The translations under genes and the position numbers were made by a program. From a virus, in the IMG/VR virus record IMGVR_UViG_3300040960_000750, positions 1 to 25,929 of that record: a stretch of DNA of 25,929 nucleotides, one strand, 5' to 3'. Shown one piece after another: positions 7,953-14,756 of the stretch. The notes under the pieces are model-generated. The model saw only the letters and a list, made by a program, of their open reading frames with translations, did not search any database and was not told where the DNA came from. Position 1 is the first letter of the stretch. Every line of letters starts with the position of its first letter.

Positions 7953-9125
7953 TTAGCTGAAGCTTACGTTTCCATCTGTGATGTCAACGTTTGCTAGGTA
8001 GTCAGCTGCATTACCTAGTGACGATGCTGTGTTTGATAGCTCAACATAACCATAACGTGTCATGAATGATACGACTGGTTCGAATGTGCCTGGATCAAGT
8101 ACAACACCTGAGCTCATTAGTGGGATGTATGGGCAGTAGAATGCCGGTGCATCTGATTCACTTGAGCCTTTGTAGCCAACTAGTGCTGCTGTGCCGTCGC
8201 CTGCATATGTGTCAACGTATACACGCATTGCATTGTTTAGAGTACCTACAAACTTAGTGTTTGTTGGTGCTTCAAATGTACCTTCTGTTGTACGTGCAAA
8301 TGCTGATGTTGTTGCAGATTGTAGAATTGTTAGTGCAAATGGACTAACAACTGCATAGTTACCTGCGCCACGACGTGTACGCTGTGCAATCAAGTTTGCA
8401 GCACGGTTGATTTGAACTGCTAGAGCAGCATGTTCGTCACCAACAAATGTAGCTGTACCTGATACCGCAGCTTGGTCATAAGTTTCAACTGCGCCACCTG
8501 CTAGTGTACGTAGTGAACCTAGAACCTCTTGGTCGATTTCAGCAGTAATTTCTTGAGCTAGAGCAGCCATAATTTCTGCTTCTACGTCGATGCCATGTTG
8601 TGCTTGAGCGTCTTGAGCCGCTTCAAATGTCCAACGTGCTGACAACTTACGTGTCTTTGCTTCGACGGTTTGCTTCAAGATCTGAATGCTTAGTCTGTTT
8701 CCTGCACTACCTTCTAGTGATGCAGTCGGTGCTGGAGCGTTTGTTCCGTCACCTGAATAAGCTTCAGCAATTTTGAAAGGGCTTAACGCCTCTTCACCTG
8801 CTACAGCGCCTGAAGCGCCTGAGCCTACTGTGTCGCTATAGCGAACACGTAGAGTGTGGATTTGACCCACTGGACCAGTCATTGGCTGAACGCCAACAAG
8901 TTCGTTTGCGATGACTGTTGGCATCACACGTCTGATAACTGGTAGGATAACACGGTTAAGTGTTGCAACATTACCGGCAGAAGTAGCACCAGCTGTAGCG
9001 GTTTCTGACAAATACTTGCGAGTATTTTCTAGTGTCGAAGCCATTACGCTTTTCTTATTGCCTTGAAGGCCTTCAAGAAGTGCTGTTTTTGTTTCCTGCC
9101 AGCGACTTTCTAGTAGTTCTGACAT
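7953..9125 (-). CDS. gp23: Major capsid protein gp23
   Basis: This is the HK97-fold protein that builds the capsid hexamers. Family-typical sequence includes NVATLNRVILPVIRRVMPTV followed by IANELVGVQPMTGPVGQIH at about residues 53-90, then TRRGAGNYAVVSP and MRVYVDTYAGDG. Residues 38-42 read YLSE-T, fitting the gp21 cleavage rule (L/I)-X-E, so the first 41 residues are probably removed on maturation. At 390 residues it is shorter than T4 gp23 (521) and shorter than I would expect for cyanophages, so the insertion domain may be reduced. A GAGGAG SD precedes the ATG. It is the last gene of the head operon, 14 nt after gp22, and is followed by a strong terminator. Confidence 0.96.
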   Translation of the reverse strand: MSELLESRWQETKTALLEGLQGNKKSVMASTLENTRKYLSETATAGATSAGNVATLNRVILPVIRRVMPTVIANELVGVQPMTGPVGQIHTLRVRYSDTVGSGASGAVAGEEALSPFKIAEAYSGDGTNAPAPTASLEGSAGNRLSIQILKQTVEAKTRKLSARWTFEAAQDAQAQHGIDVEAEIMAALAQEITAEIDQEVLGSLRTLAGGAVETYDQAAVSGTATFVGDEHAALAVQINRAANLIAQRTRRGAGNYAVVSPFALTILQSATTSAFARTTEGTFEAPTNTKFVGTLNNAMRVYVDTYAGDGTAALVGYKGSSESDAPAFYCPYIPLMSSGVVLDPGTFEPVVSFMTRYGYVELSNTASSLGNAADYLANVDITDGNVSFS

Positions 9126-9139
9126 TGTTATCTCCTCAA

Positions 9140-10240
9140 TTAAATTCCAGCTAGACGCTTAATGTCAACGACATTATGATCGGCGTCTGCCTTACTACTA
9201 ACGTTAGTTTGCGATTCTTCGCGATTGCCTGTTACTTCTTTTGCCTCTGATAGTACTGCCTTCTGCTTGGCTGGGCCCTTTCCATCGATAACCGCTGGTA
9301 GGTACTTGTCAAATGCAGAGCGTAGCTTTGCAGTTTGAACTGTTTCCAGTAAGTCTGTCATGATTTCGCGTTGGTCTTTACCTAATGGTGCAACCAATTC
9401 GTTCATAATTTTTTCACGCTTTACAGATTCTTCTAAACGTGTTTTTTCACGTGCAGCTGATTCTGTAAGTTGTTTTGCTTTTGCAGCAAATGCTTTTGCT
9501 TCTTGTAATTGTGCTTCTTTTACATCAAGTACTTTTAGAAGTTTAGCAGTTTCTGATTTCTCATTTAAATAAGAAGTTCCATATTCTGCTGCAAATGCTT
9601 CAAATATTTTACGACCAAAGTCGTTTCTACGTGCTGAGTCAATATCTTCTTTAAGTGAAGTGATTTCACTTTTAAGTTGTTTACCAACCATTTCAGATAC
9701 TGCTGTAGCACTTCTTTCAATAAAGTTAGCTTTAACTTTAGCGAAGTGTTCTTTAGCTTCACGTACTAGACGTACTTTTGTTTCAGCTAAATCTTTTTTA
9801 TCTTCGTTGAATTCTGCAATCTCATTTGATAATGCATCAACTACAAATTCTTCTAGTTTGCCATAGTTTTCCTGCATTGCTGCTTTATCAGCATGTAGTT
9901 CTTTGACTTCTTTTTGTAGTTGTTCAATAACAAAACCTTTTAGAAGATCAGCATTTTCACGCATGGCAATTGCATATTTTGCTTTTGCTTCTGCTAGCTG
10001 CTTACGATCGTCTGCAAATTCGGCTATTTCTTCTGAAAGACGCTCGGATAACATTGCATCAATTGCCTCAACCATTGTTGCTTTGTCGTGCTCATACTTT
10101 TGAGCAAACTCTTCGCGAAGTTCAGCAGCTACTTGCTGCTTGTTTTCTTGAATTTTTGCTTCCCAAGCTTCTTCGATTTCAGAACGCACTTCTTCTGATA
10201 CTACATCATTTTCGAAAAGTGTTTTCAGTGCATCCAACAT
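9140..10240 (-). CDS. gp22: Prohead core scaffolding protein gp22
   Basis: This 366-residue protein is almost wholly alpha-helical and very rich in Glu, Lys and Ala, with long heptad patterns from about residue 15 to 300. A copy-like internal repetition is visible (AEFADDRKQLAEAKAKYAIA versus AEFNEDKKDLAETKVRLVRE). It has the position and character of the T4 gp22 scaffold, which fills the prohead and is then degraded by gp21. The C terminus (VVDIKRLAGI) is a short conserved-looking tail. It has a GAGGAG SD and is tightly spaced between gp21 and gp23 in the head operon. It is longer than T4 gp22 (269 residues). Confidence 0.93.
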   Translation of the reverse strand: MLDALKTLFENDVVSEEVRSEIEEAWEAKIQENKQQVAAELREEFAQKYEHDKATMVEAIDAMLSERLSEEIAEFADDRKQLAEAKAKYAIAMRENADLLKGFVIEQLQKEVKELHADKAAMQENYGKLEEFVVDALSNEIAEFNEDKKDLAETKVRLVREAKEHFAKVKANFIERSATAVSEMVGKQLKSEITSLKEDIDSARRNDFGRKIFEAFAAEYGTSYLNEKSETAKLLKVLDVKEAQLQEAKAFAAKAKQLTESAAREKTRLEESVKREKIMNELVAPLGKDQREIMTDLLETVQTAKLRSAFDKYLPAVIDGKGPAKQKAVLSEAKEVTGNREESQTNVSSKADADHNVVDIKRLAGI

Positions 10241-10253
10241 TTACATTCTCCTC

Positions 10254-10877
10254 TTATTGGAGTCTATTGATTATATTAATCAATGATTCTTTTAGATATT
10301 TTTGTGCCTTATCGTCATGTTTAGTTGCCTGTGCTAATTCGTATGCCTTATATCCGCCGCGAGCGTTCATAAGGTGCTCGTAAATTGGTGTAGGATATGC
10401 ACCGGGGGCGCTAGGCTGTGCCACAACGTCCACGGTGATTATTTCAAAATCAGATACAACGTTTTGTCCGTCTTCTGATACATTACCGCTACCTCTCGAT
10501 GAAACACCTAGTTTTACACCTGCTTCTAGCATTGTGCGTACTAATTGTCCCATAGGAGTTGGTAGGATTTTTAGTTTTCCATAACCGTTTGCGCCATCCA
10601 TCCACATATCTGTAATCATATGGCTTACACGGTCAAGATTAATGTTAAGGCCTTCTGGATGATCAACTTCGCCGAGAACACTAAATCCGTTCTTACATTG
10701 ATCATTGAGAGTTTTGACAGCCCTGCCAATTTCATTTACAGGATACACTCGCTGATTAGCGTTGCGAACGTCACCTTGAATGCAAATACCTTTCATGTAA
10801 AGATCTTTGCCTTCGTTAGCATTCTCAAGCACAATCTGTGCTTGATCAAATGTCAAATGCTCTCGTAAGTTTTTCAT
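10254..10877 (-). CDS. gp21: Prohead maturation protease gp21
   Basis: This 207-residue serine protease of the T4 gp21 family cleaves scaffold and capsid proteins after (L/I)-X-E. Residues 69-76 hold GEVDHPEG with the likely catalytic His73, and 123-131 hold LGVSSRGSG with the catalytic Ser at 126/127. FEIITVDVVAQPSAPGA follows at about 144-160 and is a typical family block. The ATG has GGAAG upstream. It lies between the acidic prohead protein and gp22, the standard T4-like order. Confidence 0.95.
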   Translation of the reverse strand: MKNLREHLTFDQAQIVLENANEGKDLYMKGICIQGDVRNANQRVYPVNEIGRAVKTLNDQCKNGFSVLGEVDHPEGLNINLDRVSHMITDMWMDGANGYGKLKILPTPMGQLVRTMLEAGVKLGVSSRGSGNVSEDGQNVVSDFEIITVDVVAQPSAPGAYPTPIYEHLMNARGGYKAYELAQATKHDDKAQKYLKESLINIINRLQ

Positions 10878-10893
10878 TCAAACTTCCTTACGT

Positions 10894-11847
10894 TTATTTG
10901 CCAACAATTGATTTTTTATTGTCAGCAGTCTCACCTGCGCCTTTTTTCTCAGCGCCGTGGCCTTTTGGCATTGCTTTATTTGCTTTGCCTGCTTTACCGC
11001 CAGGAACATTTACGTTACCTGCCGAATCTTCTTTAGCATTCATATCGCCTAGACCAGCATGATCACCTGCTTCGTTGTCTTTAGCTGATGCTATATTTGC
11101 TGCTGTGCCGCCCATATCGTTTTTACCTGCAACTGGTGATTTTGCATTTGCACCGTTGTCGCCGCCGATTTTTGAACCTAGCTCGCCGCCTTGTACTTTT
11201 TCTACGTACTCACGCATCATGTCAATGTCTGACTTTGGACCTGTTGATTCTTCAACTTCTTCATCTGAAGCTTCTTCAACTTCTTCGTCTGCTGCTTCTT
11301 CAACTTCTTCGTCTTCGAATGCAAATGATTCTTCTTCAGCTTCGTCGTCCATGTCGTCGTCGTCCATGTCGTCATCGCCCATCATTTTTTCAAATTCTGC
11401 TTTTAGATCTTCTAACGCATCTTCTAGGTCTTCAACACGATCTTCCATATCGCCTTCTTCACCTTCGTCTTCGTCATCCATGTCACCTTCTTCGTCATCT
11501 TTTGGTTCCATGTCACCTATCATTGCATCCATTGCATCGCCACCCATTGGGTCTGCTTCTACTTCAAATTCATCTAGATCAAAGCCTTCTTCAACTTCTT
11601 CGTCTTCTTCGACTTCTTCGTCTGTTGCTTCGTCTAGGTCTTCGTCTGACTCATCTACTTCTTCGTCTGCTGCTTCATCTACTTCATCATCTGAATCTTC
11701 TTCGATTTCTGCGTCATCTTCTAGTAGTGACTCATAAATATCTCTTGATTTTTCTACCACAATCTCGTGGAATAATGCTTCTGCACCTTCTTTATCTTCG
11801 TTGATAAGAAGCTCTAGCATTTCTTCGAACTTGTTACGATCTGCCAT
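10894..11847 (-). CDS. Asp/Glu-rich prohead core-like protein
   Basis: This 317-residue protein has a helical N terminus (residues 1-45, FEEMLELLINEDKEGAEALF). A long acidic low-complexity stretch follows (about 45-205), with repeats of the form (A/S)DEEV(E/D)E(A/S), and then a Gly/Ala/Lys/Asn-rich flexible tail. In marine T4-like phages a very acidic protein sits at this place between gp20 and gp21; T4 has the small acidic gp67 and gp68 there. A prohead core component processed by gp21 is the best inference (SLLE near residue 43 fits its cleavage rule). It has an AGGAG SD and a late-promoter-like GTTAAATAC about 50 nt upstream. The exact T4 equivalent is uncertain. Confidence 0.75.
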   Translation of the reverse strand: MADRNKFEEMLELLINEDKEGAEALFHEIVVEKSRDIYESLLEDDAEIEEDSDDEVDEAADEEVDESDEDLDEATDEEVEEDEEVEEGFDLDEFEVEADPMGGDAMDAMIGDMEPKDDEEGDMDDEDEGEEGDMEDRVEDLEDALEDLKAEFEKMMGDDDMDDDDMDDEAEEESFAFEDEEVEEAADEEVEEASDEEVEESTGPKSDIDMMREYVEKVQGGELGSKIGGDNGANAKSPVAGKNDMGGTAANIASAKDNEAGDHAGLGDMNAKEDSAGNVNVPGGKAGKANKAMPKGHGAEKKGAGETADNKKSIVGK

Positions 11848-11897
11848 TAGTTTCTCCTATAAATGTTCACACACCAGAGGTGTGGGGCTGTCATAAT

Positions 11898-11906
11898 GTA
11901 TTTAAC
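11898..11906 (-). promoter_or_regulatory. Putative late promoter for the acidic protein-gp21-gp22-gp23 unit
   Basis: The minus strand reads GTTAAATAC, about 50 nt before the ATG at 11847. It lies in a 104-nt gap that also has a CACACC-AGAG-GTGTG hairpin (11870-11885) in the leader. Confidence 0.45.
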
Positions 11907-11925
11907 AAAAAGAGAGAAATATGCG

Positions 11926-11951
11926 TAGAAATAGGCCAAAAAGAGGCCATT
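11926..11951 (-). terminator. Weak terminator or attenuator hairpin
   Basis: Directly after the stop of the 261-aa gene, minus-strand AATGGCC and GGCCTATTT arms are separated by a short U-rich loop. The stem is imperfect and the following U-run is short, so only partial termination is suggested. Confidence 0.35.
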
Positions 11952-12737
11952 TTAAGGATTTTCTTTAAAATCTTCGATAATTTGTAAAAATTCTTCTACA
12001 GTAATGTGTTTTAAGTTGTCAAATTTCCTTAGATCTTTAGGAATGTAGCCTTTGTTGTCTATCACTCTTATATATCTCTTTTTTGGATTTGTTTGCACTA
12101 CATTTGCTGTTTGACGCATCCAATTTCCAAAAAAAGTTGCACTATCAGTAGATTTTTTATAATTCATTGTATCCGCATAGATATTATTAAATTTCTTACC
12201 ATCATCTACGCCCATATAATCAAAACCTAAAATATAAATGGTTTCATTTTGATGTTGACTAGCTAACCATAATGCTGTCGGACCACTTGACCATCCCTTG
12301 CTTGGTTGAAAATAATTAAAGCCTTTGAATCTTGCATATGCTTTATTAGGATTTGTCCATACTTCATTTTTGTTTTGAAATCCTGATTTGTTTATTTCTA
12401 AAATCATTTTAGTATCAACAGCAACGAGGTAGTCAGGTTTAAATCTTCTATATAGTGCATTGCAGCCGTATACTTTACCTATATTTTGTAAGTCAACTGG
12501 ATTTATAGGTTCTCTGCTTATGCCATTACCTAAAACAAACGCAATCTTACTTTCATTAGTTTCATCCTCTTGAACAGAATCTATTTCTTTTTGAATAACT
12601 TCTTGATGTTTTCTAATAAGTTCTTGCTGTTTTTTGTTTTCTTTTTCTTCACGCTTCTTCTGCTTAAGGTTACGATGGTGTTCCTTAATCAGCTTCCATT
12701 GTTTTTTAGTGTAAAGGCTTTTATCTAACTTTGGCAT
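11952..12737 (-). CDS. Putative Rossmann-fold / glycosyltransferase-like protein in the head module
   Basis: An ATG at 12737 overlaps the upstream stop by one base (TGATG), giving 261 residues; a TTG one codon earlier is less likely. Residues about 1-60 are a lysine-rich helix. A Rossmann-like domain follows: KIAFVLGNGISR (65-76), KVYGCNALYRRFKPDYLVAVD (89-109), SSGPTALWLA (151-160), IYILGFDYMG (168-177). The layout of a glycine-rich first strand, then 'cNAlyr...Dylvavd', then 'LGfDy' recalls bacterial DUF115-like and GT42 sialyltransferase-like proteins. This is a resemblance by eye only. Its place between gp20 and gp21 genes suggests late expression and possible modification of virion or cell-surface molecules. 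Specific substrate unknown. Confidence 0.55.
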   Translation of the reverse strand: MPKLDKSLYTKKQWKLIKEHHRNLKQKKREEKENKKQQELIRKHQEVIQKEIDSVQEDETNESKIAFVLGNGISREPINPVDLQNIGKVYGCNALYRRFKPDYLVAVDTKMILEINKSGFQNKNEVWTNPNKAYARFKGFNYFQPSKGWSSGPTALWLASQHQNETIYILGFDYMGVDDGKKFNNIYADTMNYKKSTDSATFFGNWMRQTANVVQTNPKKRYIRVIDNKGYIPKDLRKFDNLKHITVEEFLQIIEDFKENP

Positions 12738-12985
12738 CAAACACCACCCGCTTCAGCTTGTGCAGCTATTCCATACATCTGTCGGATAAAGACTAGTTCT
12801 TTGTCTTGTTCTTCTTTATGTAGTTCGCTTGCTTTTCTGACGCGGTTGATTTGACGTAATGTTAAACGAGTTTTTCTTGTATCTGATTTTTTCACAGGTG
12901 AATCATCAAGGTCAGCTTCGTAACGCTTATCCTCTGTTGGTTCAACAGTTTCTGGATCGAAATAAAATAATTCTCGTAGTATCAT
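12737..12985 (-). CDS. Conserved small protein after gp20
   Basis: This 82-residue, charged, mainly helical protein begins MILRELFYFDPETVEPTEDK and has a TRKTRLTLRQINRVRKASEL block near residues 37-56. Similar short proteins follow the portal gene in marine T4-like phages, where they remain of unknown function; this comparison is from memory. The ATG is 8 nt after the gp20 stop, no SD is visible, and translational coupling is likely. It overlaps the next gene by one base. A prohead assembly role is inferred from position. Confidence 0.75.
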   Translation of the reverse strand: MILRELFYFDPETVEPTEDKRYEADLDDSPVKKSDTRKTRLTLRQINRVRKASELHKEEQDKELVFIRQMYGIAAQAEAGGV

Positions 12986-12993
12986 GTTAGTAT

Positions 12994-14742
12994 TTATACA
13001 GTTTGGTCCGTTGCCGGAGCAGTTGCTCCGCCTATGTCTTGATTTGTTGCAGTTTCTGGACCTGCGCCATCACCTGCGTCAATTGGTTGTTCACCTATGT
13101 CGGCTTCGTCTTCGATTCCGCCTAGGTCATCATCGATACCTGCTCCACTTATTCCTGCACTTCTCATTTCGCCTGCTGCATCAGTTGGAGGGATATTTAG
13201 TTCTTCTTCATTTTCTTCACGCCACAGACGTTCATTCTCAGCAAGTTCTTCTTCACTAAGTCCTAAGAAACGTTTCATTGCAAAACGATTTGAAATATAA
13301 GGTATAGCAGCCATTTGTGTATATGTTGGTACACGAGCATTGTCGATTTCACTTTGTCGATATGCAGCAAAGTTTTGCGGTGGTTGGAACTTTAAATTAA
13401 ACATTGATGTGTCAATGTTAACACCCTTTTCTAAAATATAACGTTTAAACTCTTGATCAAACTCTTCTGCCACTAGGCCTTGCAAACGTTCACAATAGGT
13501 ATTGAAGCGAAGTTCTTGAATGTAGGCTGTGCCCACACGTCCATCATTATATTGTGCAGCTGAATCATCTGCTCCAGTTGGTAAGTACGAACTTGGGATA
13601 CGTAGGCCGCGTACCAGCTTATTAGTAAAGTATCTAAGGTCATCAATTTCTCCTAGGTTAGTACCACCTGGAAGTGTTTCAACTTTTGATCCACGACCTT
13701 CAGCAGTTTGTGGAAAGAAGTAGTCTTCATTGATTGACAGTGGATTGTATGAAGAGTCTATGACATTCTGTCCTCCACCTGTTGACGATGGGATACGTCT
13801 TTGATGTATTTCCGTTTTCACACGTTCAACAAATTGCATAGCAAGGTGTGATGGCATGTTGCCCACATCAACGTAGAATACTCTTCTCTCCGGTGCTCTT
13901 TGTACACGGTAGATAATAATCGCATCTTCTAATAATTCTTTTTGCTTATAAACTTTGAAAATTGTTTCTAGTAATGAATTACCAAATGGATAGTTATTGT
14001 CTAAGCCTTCGCTTAGACTCAAATGGACTACATGATCTGCATCAATTGCAACTTCACCTTCTTCAAGCGTAAATCTACTTCCGGCCATTTGCTGATTAGG
14101 TGCACCTACCATTCCTCTTACGCCGCCAGTGATATATCCATCACCGCCGCCTGTAATATTTCCATTTGTTTGAAACGGTGTAGTTGCAACCATTTCTCTA
14201 AAATTTAAATTAAAGTTTTTTATAATATATTGTTCAGGCTGCTTACCTTGACTTTCGTTTACAATTATTCTAACTACGTTTGCAGGATCAACATGAAACC
14301 ATTTCTTAGTTTCAGGATCTCTTACAAAGAACTGATCGCCATACTTAAATGAATTTCTTAGTATACGGAATATTCTTGTGTGAAAGTTTTGTATTTTACA
14401 CCACTGTTGAAGATACTTTTGAATAATGGTTGTTTCTGAATTAGTTGCTTTTTGTAAAAAATCAATTAGAAATGGTGTGTTGTTTTGCTTGTTTGATTGT
14501 GTACAAAACTCTGCTAGAATGTCAAGAGCTGCATTAACTTCCGAATCTAAATCCATTGTATTGTACTGACCATAACGTTCAACACGATTAGGCGAGCCAA
14601 CATATACATCCGGAAGGTATGAATTATAATTTGTTCGAGCTGGACCAGGTTGTGCACCGTTGGAACGACCACTTAGAGGACTAAAGCTTCCTCCTGTATT
14701 ATCTCCTGTAGGAACAGGTGTAAAGTATTTTTTCCAACTCAT
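12994..14742 (-). CDS. gp20: Portal vertex protein gp20
   Basis: This 582-residue protein forms the dodecameric portal, initiates prohead assembly and is the channel for DNA packaging. Family-typical blocks include MDLDSEVNAALDILAEFCTQ (residues about 63-82), RNSFKYGDQFFVRDP, DHVVHLSLSEGLDNNYPFGN, YRVQRAPERRVFYVDVGNMP, and GRGSKVETLPGGTNLGEIDD with a following LRYFTNKLVRGLRIPSSYL. The C-terminal 60 residues are acidic, Gly/Ala-rich and probably disordered. Its length is near the family norm (T4 524 residues). AAGGAA precedes the ATG. It lies directly after the tape-measure-like gene and heads the head module. Confidence 0.96.
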   Translation of the reverse strand: MSWKKYFTPVPTGDNTGGSFSPLSGRSNGAQPGPARTNYNSYLPDVYVGSPNRVERYGQYNTMDLDSEVNAALDILAEFCTQSNKQNNTPFLIDFLQKATNSETTIIQKYLQQWCKIQNFHTRIFRILRNSFKYGDQFFVRDPETKKWFHVDPANVVRIIVNESQGKQPEQYIIKNFNLNFREMVATTPFQTNGNITGGGDGYITGGVRGMVGAPNQQMAGSRFTLEEGEVAIDADHVVHLSLSEGLDNNYPFGNSLLETIFKVYKQKELLEDAIIIYRVQRAPERRVFYVDVGNMPSHLAMQFVERVKTEIHQRRIPSSTGGGQNVIDSSYNPLSINEDYFFPQTAEGRGSKVETLPGGTNLGEIDDLRYFTNKLVRGLRIPSSYLPTGADDSAAQYNDGRVGTAYIQELRFNTYCERLQGLVAEEFDQEFKRYILEKGVNIDTSMFNLKFQPPQNFAAYRQSEIDNARVPTYTQMAAIPYISNRFAMKRFLGLSEEELAENERLWREENEEELNIPPTDAAGEMRSAGISGAGIDDDLGGIEDEADIGEQPIDAGDGAGPETATNQDIGGATAPATDQTV

Positions 14743-14756
14743 TATATTTCCTTAGT

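Noticed and set aside
9970-10383. Plus-strand 137-codon open frame across the gp22/gp21 junction
   Set aside because: It is antisense to two well-supported head genes, and its Leu-rich composition is a shadow of gp22 heptads.
11075-11804. Two long plus-strand open frames (220 and 238 codons) opposite the acidic gene
   Set aside because: They translate to Ser-rich and Leu-rich low-complexity strings that mirror the GAA/GAT repeats of the real acidic gene, and have no ribosome site.
12990-12998. TATAAATAC on the minus strand at the end of gp20
   Set aside because: It matches the late element exactly, but lies only a few bases before the next ATG, so transcription would start inside that gene. 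It may serve the 261-aa gene further on or be chance in an AT-rich codon context, so it was not listed as a promoter.
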